Assembly: GCA_018398765.1 (NCBI GenBank)
Contig: JAHBMJ010003079.1
Span: forward strand, 1-64,000
Direction of reading: 5' to 3'
Origin: Chromera velia
Lineage: Eukaryota > Sar > Chromeraceae
DNA: 64,000 bases
Shown one piece after another: positions 22,226 to 34,308 of the stretch. The notes under the pieces were generated by a model. It did not search any database and had not been told where the DNA came from. It was given only the letters and a program-made list of their open reading frames with translations. The translations under genes and the position numbers were made by a program. Numbering within the stretch: the first letter of the stretch is position 1; each line of letters starts with the position of its first letter.

Positions 22226-24671
22226 TTCCCCCTTCTTATAAGAGCGCTGTCTACGCGCTCTTCTCTTCACTCCCCGTAACACATTCTCCCTTCTTTTTTT
22301 ATATTTCTTTGACAACGGATCGTTCGGGAAGAAAAAAAAATAAAAACGCATGAGAGAAGACAACTCAGCGAAACACGTAACTTCGATCTCCCTCCTGCAG
22401 TGCCTCATGCAGACCATGCGGAGGGAAACACTTCTGTAGAAATAAGCACGACCGACATCATGCATGACAGAATGAAAGTGAAAATTCCTGTCGGCCAGAA
22501 GAATAAGGGTTAGAATGAGGGAGGAGATAAAGAAGAGATACATGAGGGAGAAAACATAAAGGAACGGAAAGAATGAAATTTAGTGATGCCGCCGTCATCT
22601 GACCGCATACTATATAGACTGCATATCTTCCTCTCCATCACTTCCGATCTTCAGGCGGCCTGCGGCTTGTTGCAAACATTTTGCACTGCATGCATGCCTA
22701 AAAATATGATAACTCTATATTTTTCCCTTTTGACCTTGAGGCGGCCTCGTTGTGCAGCTGTCTTGAAAGCGGGCTCAGTCTAAAGACAAAACAGCCAGAG
22801 ACGCCAACGCATGTAGCCTTCTACACACCCCTCATTTTTTTGATTCTCACTGCTTCGCAAACAGATTGTTATGCAGTGTTCTTGCTTCAAACAGAACAAT
22901 TGCTTGTCTACCGCACAGCCAGGTTGAGTTTCTAAGACTCTTGCATGAATATGAGTGCAGACGATTCAAGCACGTCTTTCTTTTTTCGACATAATATTAA
23001 TATAAATTTCGTTTCTCTCAGTGGCTTTCCTTTTGCGCGATGCTGTTGTGTGTGCATGCCTGCACGTGTATGCATTCTCTGCTCAGTCTGCTGACAAAAC
23101 GCGCGGCCACGCTTGCTTCTCCCTTTATGGCGAAACGGTACTTCAAAAAGCCTGTTCTCTTCAGATATGTACGAATGGAGCGCTTTATATATCCAAGGAT
23201 GCTGCTGATTCTCTTCCCCAGGACGTGACACTGTGGAATGTTGCACTTCTTCTCGGGATCATGCAGTCTGCATGCAAATGTCAGAATCTTTGGGTGAATG
23301 AATCGTTTGTGCAAGACTGCATAAGTCTGCCGTCTCTTTTGTGCAAGACCGCACGGTTAGTATCAGTTAGTTGGATAAGCGCTCTACCTCTTGTGTCTTG
23401 TTCTGCTGCATTCTTTTTCACTGCACATGTGGCCATTCTTGCAGCAAGAGTGAATGGCAGACAGCAGCATACATGGCAGACATGAGGGGGTGAGTAATTC
23501 AGGGGAGAGATCGAAGCAGACTAAGCATGAAACGAGGCACGCTCTCCGCGTAGTGATCGACCTGTTCCCTCTTCTTATATGGCTTCTTCAACGATCGTCA
23601 GCGAATCGACATGAGCAGGTCAGTAGCTTTGGAATGCTTCGCGTCATGTGCCTGTTGATCGACTTGCAAATTCTCTTCTTGTCCCTGCATCTGAAAGCGG
23701 CCCTTTTTTCCAAACACACGTGAGAGGAATACAAGGATTCATGGGCCAACGGTGCCTCCCTACTAGGGTGCTGGCGATACCCTACTTTACTTCTTTGTGC
23801 ATGAGACCGCTTTTTTTTTTGTTTACTGGTCACGGGTGGGCCCCCCCACAAGCCAGTAAGCCTCAGTACCCATGTGCCTCGCATTGAAAGAACATTCCAT
23901 ATATACAAACATGTATTTTTGTGCCCATGGTGATTACATATGTATCCAGTTGTATGTCTGAAACTACTGTGTTCTACCATGAACATTCACTTTCTGGGTC
24001 TTTCACATACATGTTTTTGTCTGGCCAGACTCCACCTTTTGAGTACACTAGATAACATTTCATCTTCCTGTGTGTCATGTAATTGTATGCAGACTTTTCT
24101 ATCAGGACCTGAAGAGTTGTCAGCCTTGTTTCAGGTCAACATGATCTCTTGTCTCTAGATATTTCGTGCTCTGCGTTCTTGAGACAAGATGAAGTCTTCA
24201 CTTCTCTTCAAGGAAACGAGCCTTCACACTCGCTTCTGAGCCCTCACGCTCGTTTGCTTTTGTTTCTTTGTTTTCAACAGAGGTCAGGTCATCCCACCTT
24301 TCTCTCCATAAAACGAGCCCTCTCACTCATTTCTAAGCCCTCACACTCAATCGTTTGATTCCATTAGGTTGTGTCGTTTCTGCTTACATATATACTTGTG
24401 CGCATGTCGGAGTTCTACTTAATTTATTATGTTTTGTTTCATCCCTTCTCATGCATCTTTCTATCTCCCATACCTCTCACTACTTCCCTCACCACTCCCA
24501 TCGTTCTCTCACCTTTCTTCTTTTATTGTTCTGCTGCTCAGGTCCTTCACTTACTGGTTTTGCAACTGTTTGTTCGTTTAGATTACTGGGGCAATCTAGC
24601 TGACGGTGCAAAGTTGCCCCTACAACCTCGTTCTCGACTGTGTAAACATGGATTCGCTCGTGTTTAGTCAT

Positions 24672-25060
24672 AGAAAACGACCCGATGTAGATGGGTGGAT
24701 ATGGCGAGTGCACGACTCTCGCTCCAGTATTTTGGAAGACCCATCTGGTCAGCCTTGCACCCTGATGATAGGTTTGTCATGGCTTCTTTTCCATCTGTAA
24801 GAGAGAAGTATGTGCCGACTGACAACCTGGAGACGGCATGTGCGGTTGGTTCGGAGACGTATAAAAACGATTTAATATAGATGGATGGATAGTTTAAGTA
24901 AGAGCCTCTCGGTCAGGTATTTTGTGGGGCACATCTAGTGAGTCCTAAGCCTTCAGGATGGGAATGCCATGGCTTGTGTTTCATCTGTGACAGAAAGGTA
25001 TATGTTGATTGACCCATGGAGACGGTGCATGCATTGTCTGTGCAGAGACGGGGGAAACGA
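24672..25060. repeat. Degenerate tandem repeat, about 190 bp, two copies
   Basis: Blocks around GAAAACGA, GATGGGTGGAT and GAGACGG recur at 24672-24865 and 24866-25060, with a partial third copy beyond. They are diverged and lie in the interior of the LTR element. Confidence 0.4.
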
Positions 25061-26158
25061 TCTAATGTGGACGGATGAACAGTGCCGGTAGAAGGCCATT
25101 GCTCAAGTGTTTTCAGAGTACGGTCGGTTCACTCCTTGCAAGATGGTTGTGTGGGGAGTTGTATTTCTAGGTATTAGTTGTATTTCGGTGGTGGCAGGTA
25201 GCTTTGTACAGCGCTATATCGTGGACACAACACTTGTTGATGCTGGCTCATCGATTCGGCTCTCTCCAGTCGGTGGTATTGCTCTGCTCTGCCCTGCTCT
25301 ACACTGTGAACGATCCATAAAAAAGGTGAAGCACGCATACATTCGTTCCTTATCAACTGAGCGCACTGCCCGACTAATGCAGCAAGCACGCAATACCATA
25401 TATGACTGTGCAAGCTGTCATAGTATGGTGATATTCCTTCCGACTTCTTTATCCTTTCGGTCTATCTGATACTCGCAAATAAGGAGCTTGGGCAGAGCCT
25501 ATTGGAGTAGAAAATCGAACACCTCATAAATGGAGATACAAAAGGAAGGGAACATTAGAACCAGACTATGCACCCTCCTTTGATTTTTGACGTCAGCTCA
25601 TCATGCGAACAACTACGCTCGCCTGCCTCTCTTGCCCTTCTAAGTAAACCAAGTCCCCTGCCGTTCTTTTTGTCTTGCCCTTTTTCCTTCTTTTAGTTGT
25701 TTTCTGCCTGACTGCCTGCAGAGTCACTCAGCCGAACTGCTTAGGGCATTTTCGTTTCCCATCCTGCGTCGATTCCATCTTTCATCCTGACACCTCTTCT
25801 TTTGACGGAAGCCGCGGTCAATCAAGATTGGGCACGAGCAATCATTCTTATGATACCACTCTGGCTGTGAATAGCCCACAATTTTAAACTAGAGAAAGAA
25901 CCAGGTCTCCCCTCTTAGGTCTTTCTTTTCTGCACATACTCTGTCTACTTTACGATCCTCCCCTCTTTCAAGGTCCTTGCCCTTGTTCGTTTAGAGGTTT
26001 TCTTCTCCTTCTATCGCCGCAACCCTCAGGCGTTTTACAGGTCTGTTACCTTGCCCACTTGCCATCTCCTGTCAACCCTCCTTCCTCCTCACCACATCCT
26101 CGCACTTCCTCACATTCACCTGTAGTTCTTCAAATGTGCTGTACGTGCGGGTTTCTAT

Positions 26159-26404
26159 TTAAATACGAAGCTCGCTATCCTCTATGCCTTCAATGAAAGC
26201 TCCTAAGGCGGTGGGGTCGTCAGTGCTCTGATCTGTGGCAGAGCACTGCTTTTCAAAGCGGGTGACATAGTTAGAAGAACTCTCTCCGAAGTTTTGAGTT
26301 ATCTGAAGAGGCATTCTTTTCTTGCGTTCAGCTTCCTGCTTGTCGATACCATATCTTGTAAAAAACATTTCTTTGAGTTGTGCAGCTGTCGTGCATCTCT
26401 CCAA
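26159..26404 (-). pseudogene. Gag capsid-like remains of the LTR element
   Basis: The minus-strand reading includes AAQLKEMFFTRYGIDKQEAE and a NYVTRFEKQC segment, the pattern of the retrotransposon Gag (capsid) family. It is a fossil within the LTR element and looks broken on both sides. Confidence 0.6.
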
Positions 26405-27226
26405 TCGCTCAGGTGCCTACATTTTGTAATACTCTTTTATAGGCCTTGTGAGCGCTGTTGGGAGATAGATGTCCCTAAGGTTCTCGAAGGTCCACCCCAA
26501 CCTCTCATTCAACCTCATCAGCGAGTTTCAAAAGCTCTTTGCCTTCATTCGATTTCCATCAAATGATGGTAAGTCCATTCGCACTCGAAGAAAGTCGACC
26601 TGTGGAAGAGCGGTGGCAACAGGCCCCCTCTATATTTTTGATGGGTCTGTTCTATTCACGTTGGATCCTACTTGACGTAGCAACAGCTTCCCTGAGGGTG
26701 TTTTGGTGATGGCAATCCCCGTATTCTTTAATTCACGCAATACCGCTGGGGAGGCGGACTGTGATTAAATCTCCTCCCCATCTTCCTCCATACTTTCGAC
26801 AAGCTGGGCATCTTCTTTTTGGATTTGAACATCCTCTTTCCTCCCTTTTCCACCTTCTACTGGCTGTTCTGCAGTTACTCCTTCTTTTTGTTTAAGTGGC
26901 ATAGGTGCCTTGGGTTTAGCTTTTTGAGCCCCTTTCTCTCTGTCTTCTCCTTTCCCCGCTCTTCTTCTTTTGAGCCCTTTTTTCAGGGGTGCTTGTTACA
27001 AGCTGGACTAGAGTCCCTTCCCCTTTTGCTGTCCCGCGTTTTGGGCATTCCCATTTTTCTTCGCTTGGAACCTGGTGTTGGCCATTCAGCTCACAAATTG
27101 TTTTTCTTTTGCCTCTAGTAGTTTATTAGAACAGTGGAGGTAGCGACGGCTGCTGCTGGATTGCTGGTGAACGCTGAGGATGCGGATAAAATACTGTAAT
27201 GTTTTCTTTGTCTTGCTGCTCTCACA

Positions 27227-27925
27227 CATGCTGTCTAAACCTGCCTGGGGCGCCTGGGGTACCCTAGGCACGCCGCAGGCGGCCCGCCAGGGCCGCTTGG
27301 GGTGACTCCAGGTGGTTTCACCTAAGTTTATATAAAGTTGCCTGTGGCTTCGCCCCAGGCAGTTGTTGAGAGTTGCCTAGGGCGAAGGTCGGTACCGAAG
27401 CGAAGGTTGGTGCCGAAGACACCGACCTTATCATCACGAACTATGGTGCACGTGCCCGACCAGGTTCGCGTGAGGGACGTGCCGACGCGACCTCACGATC
27501 TATAGAGCAATTCAGAAAGGAGAAGGAGGTGGGGCGTTTGTGTGATGGCATGTCCTTTTCAGCAAGTGCGGCAGAAGAAAAATTTGAGAGGGAAGAGGTA
27601 GAGGAACGGAGAGAGGTGTTTCACATGGAGGACATAACAGAAGAACAGGCCGTATCTAGAATTATATAAAAATTTTGATTTATTGATTCAATTTAAAACA
27701 TTGTAAATGAATCTTTAAAGTTGCGTTCAGATACTAAATCCTAGAATAAAGGCATTTTTAAACTTCTTTCAACGTTTTTCATACTATAGAGAGAATGCAG
27801 AAAGACCTTCTGACTGCCTGGGGTGCCGCAGGCGGTCCTTACAGACCGCCTGGGGAAGGTCATACATAAGACCCAGGCCGCCTGAGGTCAGTGCAGGCAA
27901 TCATTCTGAAGGTTTAGACAGCATG
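27227..27925. mobile_element. Non-autonomous TIR element, 699 bp, nested in the LTR element
   Basis: Perfect 15-bp terminal inverted repeats CATGCTGTCTAAACC (27227-27241) and its complement (27911-27925) are flanked by the exact 8-bp direct repeat CTCTCACA (27219-27226 and 27926-27933). Subterminal GCCTGGGG/CCAGGC motifs recur in both orientations. An internal 99-codon open frame at 27373-27669 has no recognisable domain. The element inserted after the LTR retrotransposon. Confidence 0.85.
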
Positions 27926-29968
27926 CTCTCACAGATTCTAGTCCCACCACTGAACCTAGCCATTAAACCAAGTCAGGGTGCGGCTATGGAGCCCCAGTAG
28001 GCTGTGAAGGTAGTGGTGGTGCAGTTATACTGCCCAGCAGGAATGGTATTGGGTATAACGCCTGGAAAGCTTACACTTGAGCAGCCTCCCACTCGTTGTA
28101 TCTCAGACTGGCGAGGAGGATGGTGGCTTCTATGAGGGAAGTTCAGACCTCTCGTCTGATCGTCCCCTCCAAAGCTTCTGCCAATACCCGATGGACGTCG
28201 GCTAAGTCCTTGAGGGCTTCTTGAACTCTTTATCTGACGAGCGCCTGCAAGATGCCCTGCGGTGCAAAATCAAGACCAGACCAGTTGAAAAGAGGAGGCT
28301 GCCTACGTCTGGTTGGGGTTAAGGGCTTGGTGGTCTGAGGTCACTGAGGTTCGGGCCGACACTTGAGCCTAAAGGAACGTCTACTGGGATGGTGGTGTCT
28401 GGGTCAAGGGGGAAATTTAGTTTGAGGCTCCGCTCTGCTGGTACAGCTTCTTGACAAGGAAGTGGAGGGAAATGTAAATTAATGAATGGGAGCAGAGCCC
28501 GAGAACTATCAAATGGGGTGGTCGTTTTGTAGATGGGTGGGGCGGTGTACAGGTGTGCTCGTTACTTATGCCGGATTAAATTTTTATTTCTTCAGCTTCA
28601 AATACAGTGTATATATATGAAAGGGGTAGTCTGATCGGGTTTGCACCCAGGCAGACGGATACCCACTGTGGGGTCGTGAGGTATTTTTCGTCTCCAAGGC
28701 AGAGCTGTTGAGTTCTGGGAGACTCTCAGGGTATGAAGCTACCCTGAGTCCTTCAAAGGGTGATAGTGGGGAAGCAGGTGGAGATCGCTCCAATAGGCCT
28801 CTGCTTTTCTTCAAAAATGTGGGAGGAATGGGGTGAAGCGTATATCGATGTGGCTGAGAGCATAAACTTCGGTAGTAACGATTTCTCCAGTACAGTGCGG
28901 TGGGTGGGGACCTTCTTTTCTTGCTTTCCAATGAAACACTTGGGGCTGTATGCCTTATGAGAAGGAGCGTGCAGTTAGACAAGGGAGTTTTTTTGGGTTG
29001 TATTAGAAAGTAGCTGTTTGTATGCTGGGAGAAGCGACTTCACTGTCGGTTACGCGGGAATCTTCTTTCTCTCGAAGGGTCCCGGTTTTCCGTATGATAG
29101 ATGGTTAGCCTACAATTATGTGAGCCGTCCGTTACAAACAGAGTACTGTGAGGGGAATAGATAATGATGCTTGGGCCTGCCTGGCTGTCAATGTTTCTTT
29201 CCGCATCAGATTTGTCAGAAGGACGAGACTGGGCAGGGACGGCTGAGTGGTCTGTTAGTATAGGCTCTGCCAGTAGGTGGGAAGTTCAACTCGCTGGGGA
29301 GATACGGGTTCCTGGCAGGAGCAAAACGACGGAGTGGGTTAGCTACGGGTGTAGAACAGTATAGGGATGCGTCCTCTTCTTCGGTATTGTCTGTGCGCGG
29401 GCTCCCTGAATCTTCAGGCGAGGCCGTGTTTCGCAGGTTTCCTCGAGGTGGAAGGGGCAAGAGCAGTCCTCGGTTGTCTTTGGTAGGACGGTGCTGGACA
29501 GAATTTCCTATCTGGGGGTTCACGTGTCTTCTGTTTGGGTTTCCAGGGGCAGGGTCGTTGTTTTCGGTGCCTTCAGATTAAGAATGTGGACCATGCTGAG
29601 TATGGTTGCCACTCTGGGCCTCTTTGGTAGCTGAGGCCGACTGTGAGGAATCACTTACGGAGAGTGACGTAGGAGAGCGTTGTCCCTACTGGAATGCCGC
29701 TTCAAGGTCCTCTTCAGTCGGGTATGCTACCGTCTGATATAAGTAATTATACGGCGGTTGGGAGTGCGGCATTTTAGCAACGGGGTCGTTGACCCAGCAA
29801 CTGATGGCGGGATCGATGTGCTTCCAGTCGTGACTGAAGGTCTTTCTATTCGTATTTCAGGAGCGTGTCTCATCTCTCTATCAGAGAACTGAGCAGTGCT
29901 TCACGATAGGATCTGTCTTTTCTGGAAAGGATTCTGGCAGAGGTAAGAAAACCCGTGTCTGTCCAAAA

Positions 29969-30380
29969 ATTGGGTAGCGCTTCACGGTGCACTCTGGCCT
30001 AGATGGAATTCTCGGCAAAGACAAAGAAAACTATGTCTGTCCGAAAATTGGACAGCGTTTCACAGTGTACTCTGGCCTAGATGGAATTCTCGGCAAAGAC
30101 AAAGAAAACTGTGTCTATCCAAAAATTGGACAGCGCTTCACGGTGTACTCTAGCCTAGATGGAATTCTTGGCAAAGACAAGAAAAGATGTGTCTGTCCAA
30201 AAATTATTGGACAGCGCTTCATGGTGTACTCTGGATTAGATAAAATTCTCTACAAAAACAAGAAAAGACGTGTCTGTCCAAAAATTGGATAGCGCTTCAT
30301 GGTGTACTCTGGATTGGATGAAATTCTCTGCAAAGACAAGAAAAGACGTGTCTATCCAAAAATTGGACAGCGCTTCACGG
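29969..30380. repeat. 78-bp tandem array, five copies plus a partial
   Basis: Units begin ATTGGACAGCGCTTCACGG at 29969, 30047, 30125, 30206, 30284 and 30362; the period is 78 except for one of 81. The array lies just inside the 5' LTR of the minus-strand element, between primer site and Gag remains. As 78 is a multiple of three, both strands look open over it, so frames here are not evidence for genes. Confidence 0.85.
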
Positions 30381-30467
30381 TCTGTTTCTGTCTGGAGACG
30401 GTTTTTTCTGAAGACAGAAGGCTGCTTGCTATTGGAATAGCGGGAGCTTGAAGCTGGCAAGTCACCA

Positions 30468-31281
30468 TGTGTAGCGGACTTCTTATCTGACTCCAGAACT
30501 CTAGCAGCGTTTGCTGAAGGTAGGGTAGCTAGGAGACTCAAGTCACTCAAGATTCACTTCTCAGGAGTTTTCTCAAAGTCTGGAGAATGGATGTCGGAAG
30601 TCCTCTGTCCGAGATGGGTCTGACGAAATGGCAAGATAAAATTTGATTTTCAACATCTCCTTCCGTTTGCTCTTCTAAAAATCCAAGTCTTTTGCTTTTT
30701 GCTCTTCCATAAGGACTTCCATAATTACTTTCCTCTGTTACAGTATTAATTTTACCCCTATTCCTTCCAACACCTCTTCCTTTCTCTCTTCCGTTTTCTG
30801 TATTCCATTCTGGTCGGTCTCTATTTATTTCATTTTATTTTTTTTCTTTTTCCTTCCATCTTCTCTTCCTTTCTTTCTTCCTCTTCCTTGTTTTTAACGA
30901 GGCCCCTGGAAGAGGCTCTTCTGTTCGGACATGCCGTAGCCCGTCGAGGCCCCTGAAAGAGGCTCTTCCAACTCTTTTTTCCTTCTTTCTTCCATTTGCT
31001 CTGCCGTTCCTTCTTCTATTCTTTCTTTTATTCCTTCTTCCATTCTTTTTCCTATGATAGAATTTAACAGTCTTTTCTATTCAATAAGTATGGACATCCC
31101 CATTAAAACTTTAAGGTCATTTTCTTTTTCTCGAGATCTACTTACATCCTCAATTGTTTTCTCCTTTCCTTTCACTTTTATTTCTCTTCCTCCTAGATCA
31201 TACCAAGTAGGCTTTTAGCAGGTAAAACATACTTAGAAGTTATATCCTGCTACCACAGCCTACTTGAGAGTCCGTAACACA
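30468..31281 (-). repeat. LTR (5' LTR of the minus-strand element)
   Basis: This 814-bp copy is the same length as, and nearly identical to, 21412-22225. It is bounded by TGTG and CACA and is followed on the minus strand by a TGG-initiated primer-binding-like site. Confidence 0.85.
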
Positions 31282-31646
31282 TGTATGGAGACGGCAAATA
31301 AAGCGTTTTGACTTGCATGGAAAGAATTCATGCAGACCTTGCATATTATCGTCATTACAAGCAATGCAAGCCTTAGGTTGCACCCAACGATTCCTCTTCA
31401 GTATTCAACATCAGAACAAAGTACTCAGTAGACTAAGTATCGCGGTCGTGAGTTGCAAGAAATGGAAAGAGAGAGTGTGTCTGGCCTACAGCATCTGCTT
31501 TGGTTGCGATGGCGTTGATCCAGCTAGTTAGCGCAAGAATCAAAGGTTGAGCAGCCTCAAATATCATGTAGATCAGACATTCTGTCGGTCTAGTCTGTCG
31601 GTAGCGAATCATTTTCATACAATCGAGAAAAAGCATGTGAAACAAG

Positions 31647-32640
31647 ATGGCGCAAGATGGTCAAGGAGTCTCTCACCCTCCAGACTTGACAACAGGCCAT
31701 GTTCCTTTCGAAAAAAAAGCAGAAAATGTCGGAAAGTATAAGTGCAGGTGGTGTGCCTTTCCCATCGTAAAAGGTGGGAGTACAGGAAACCAACAGAGGC
31801 ACTTAATTGGCTGTTACAGTAAGGCGTTCCAAACAAAAGATCCAGATACTTATAAAACTTTTTGTGCTAGAAAGAATAAGCCGGTCACAGGTTCCAATGC
31901 AAGACAGCTACGGATCGATGCCGCGTCCAAGTTGGAGCTAGACGGCTGCATGGACTGAGGAAAAGAAGGCCCTTTTGCGCCCTTTTAAACAGACTGATCA
32001 TCCGACACGTTCTTCAAGTTGTACGCCCCGACAACTTCTCTCTCGTTGAAGAGGGGACTTTTAACGACATTCTCGATGCGGCCATTGACAGGCAGTACCG
32101 CCCTCCTTGTTCAGAGACGCTAAGTACCCATCTTGTCCCCTAGTATAAAGCCGATATCAACCAAAAAATTGAACCCCTCTTTTCATAAAAGCTTTTTTAG
32201 TGTCTGTTTTTTGACCATTGGACTGATCCACAGGGGAAAGCATACCTTGGAGTGTTTAGCTCCACGATTGATACCCATTGGGTCCTTCACCGCATCTGCT
32301 TTGGCGCCCCCCCCGCACGTATCTCCCATACGGGGACACACAATGCAGAAGTTGTCCAAAAAGTGTTAGACAAGAGGGAGATCCCAAATGAGCAGGTCAC
32401 TGCGTCTGTTGTTGACCAGTGTTTAAATTTAGCACCCACCTGTCATCGTCTTAAGACTGTTCAAGTCCCATGTAAGTGTCATACCACCAACTGCACAGTC
32501 AAAGCAGCATTAGAGGCACCCAATGTCAAGCCTCTTATGACCGATCTCAGAACTACGATGTCTCACGCCCGCGCACGCCTGGAAGGCATCGCAACTCGGT
32601 CAGGTCATTGGCAATGAGGCAAAGACTCTAGGTATTAAAA
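31647..32640 (+). pseudogene. hAT-like transposase remains with BED zinc finger
   Basis: A BED-type finger is readable at 31735-31840: KYKCRWCAFPIVKGG...NQQRHLIGC, with the C-x2-C...H-x-x-x-C spacing. About 400 bases later the frame near 32210 reads DHWTDPQGKAYLGVFSSTID, matching the hAT catalytic-core region, in which a D-G-W-T segment leads into a Y-L-G-V strand. A G-T-H-N-A-E segment follows. Frames are interrupted between these blocks and the C-terminal dimerisation region is absent. It is a decayed DNA transposon just right of the LTR element. It could once have mobilised the small 8-bp-duplication elements nearby, but no matching ends link them. Confidence 0.6.
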
Positions 32641-33315
32641 AAGGGAAGGTGGAGGTACTAGGGATTAAGGCCAACCAAAAAAATGATTTATGTTTTTTTT
32701 GTGGGACACAGTGAGAGGTGGAGATATACTACTGAGTTATTGGGGTATTGATTCAAACATTTTCATGACCGGTCGTTACTAAAGTGTAGTTATTCTGCCA
32801 AAATTCACCTTAATCTAAGCTAACATATCTAGTGGTTTAAAGTTACAGCTCGTTTAATAATTTAATTATAATTTACTTCTTTCAGAATCTTTACGTGATA
32901 TTATGTGAGAACATGTTGTGTATTTTTTATTGTTTTATATATATTCTAGTATATATTATTGTTTTATATAATGTGAAGTCACTGTAAACAGCACAATGTA
33001 TTATCCCCCCCCAAACCCCCCCTTTTATAGGGCAAGGTAGGTTTCTAACCTTAACCTAACCTAAAACCTTCACTAACCTTAACCTAACCTACTCTACTCT
33101 AACCTAACCTAACCTAATTGGATACTCTGGGATTCGAAACCCCCCGACACCTCCAAATTTGTAGGGTTAACATATATACACACTTATAGTACCTATATAC
33201 ACTCTATTAAATCCATACATGCAGTGGCATACACTAGCATAAATTCATAAAAACTGGTAGTGTTTGCCAGTGCGATTACTTTTTAGATCTAGTTCTAGAA
33301 TACTTTAGATTATTA
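32641..33315. other. Intergenic, AT-rich with AACCT repeats
   Basis: No gene is present. 33047-33118 holds several AACCT/AACCTT units resembling a degenerate interstitial telomere-type repeat. A similar shorter cluster is at 21250-21275, left of the LTR element. Confidence 0.4.
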
Positions 33316-33323
33316 GCAATTTG

Positions 33324-34029
33324 CTAGGCGACGCACAGTGATAAAAAAAAAAAAAAATCTGAAAACGTCTATTCTTTTTTTTTTTTTTAATTTAAAATTT
33401 TATTGTACATGTAAAAAAAAATAAAGGTTAAATGACTAGCTTCAACTAGAGTTTGAATCATATCTAGGATTCCAGTTTCACTTTTTAGCTAAGTTAGCTT
33501 GGTAGACGCTTAAAAGGATTGACCAAAACTAGTTTCGACTAGAGCTTCGAAATGTATATCATCCTAGATATCGTCAAAGAGCCAGTCAAAGAACTTCTCC
33601 TCTGTCTGATCTTCTGTCTGCATCCATGTAAAGAGAAAAGTCTGCATCTATTTTTTAACAGACACAGCAAAGAGAAGAGAGAAAAGTCTGGTGACAGTGC
33701 AGTTGAACAAGGGAAAAAAGATCGGTTGGTCCGTGTTCAACAACTTAAGTCGTTGATAGAATGGTGAAGACACTAATAAAGACACTAGTAGAAACAAACA
33801 TACAATAACAACTAGGACTAGAACTAGGGTTGAAACTAGGGTTAAAAGATGTTTAAAACTTTGAGTTGAGTAATAAGTTCGCGAGGAAGTTAGTTTAAAA
33901 GTACTTCTAAAAGGTGCTCCTCTAGGTGCTCCTAGAGGTGCTCTAGGAAATCCTTCGTAGAAAAAAAGAAAAAAAAAAAATCTGGAAAGGTCTATTTTTT
34001 TTTTTTTTTTACCACTGTGCGTCGCCTAG
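33324..34029. mobile_element. Non-autonomous TIR element, 706 bp, 8-bp TSD
   Basis: Terminal inverted repeats CTAGGCGACGCACAGTG[G/A]TAAAAA start at 33324 and end at 34029, followed inward by A- and T-runs with a TCTGAAAACGTCTATT-like block in inverted orientation. The flanks are the exact 8-bp direct repeat GCAATTTG (33316-33323 and 34030-34037). No transposase is visible inside. A short internal open frame (33552-33767) is Lys/Glu-rich and unrecognised. Confidence 0.85.
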
Positions 34030-34037
34030 GCAATTTG

Positions 34038-34308
34038 GTAGTAGTTATTATATGATCACGATGATGAATTTATATGACCATCATCCTCATAGTATGCCGT
34101 CGCCATGGGCCTAGCCATGGCCCGGCCCATGGGCTTATTTCTAGGCTTCTAGCGTTTGGCTACACGCACGAGGCAGTTTCGTTATTGCAACAGTAGTCTA
34201 TATTTCTAATTCTTCAACTCATTATGCGCGCTTTCAAACTCTTCAACCTGAGGCGCAGCATGCTTACGCATGAGTGACGCTGACTCACGTGAAGTTGTCT
34301 GCCAACCA
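34038..34308. other. Intergenic 3' flank
   Basis: The stretch is short and AT-rich, with a palindromic GGCCCATGG/CCATGGGCC cluster near 34100-34135. It probably includes the 3' UTR of the minus-strand LRR gene. Confidence 0.35.

Larger units (their letters stand above)
21412..31281 (-). mobile_element. LTR retrotransposon, 9.87 kb, broken or non-autonomous
   Basis: Two direct repeats of 814 bp each (21412-22225 and 30468-31281) begin TGTG and end CACA and differ by only a few percent, which suggests a moderately recent insertion. Read on the minus strand, a primer-binding-site-like TGGTGACTTGCC follows the 30468 end and a polypurine tract (AAGAAGGGGGAA) precedes the 22225 end, so the element points leftward. 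A Gag capsid-like segment at 26159-26404 fits Ty3/Gypsy or a related type. No reverse transcriptase or integrase is evident in the 8.2-kb interior, and the remains carry several breaks, so it is either a fossil or a large non-autonomous derivative. A 0.7-kb TIR element has inserted into it (27227-27925). Confidence 0.85.

Noticed and set aside
23021-25469. Several 60-150-codon frames on both strands
   Set aside because: They lie in the LTR element interior, are short, and match no recognised protein.
29987-30292. Plus-strand 101-codon frame with a 26-residue repeat
   Set aside because: It is the 78-bp tandem array of an LTR element whose coding strand is minus. The repeat period keeps both strands open.
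29969-30380. CRISPR-like array
   Set aside because: Units are contiguous without unique spacers and the DNA is eukaryotic.
21412-31281. Segmental duplication as explanation for the two 814-bp repeats
   Set aside because: Equal lengths, TG...CA ends, primer-site-like and polypurine sequences at the right places and Gag remains fit an LTR element better.
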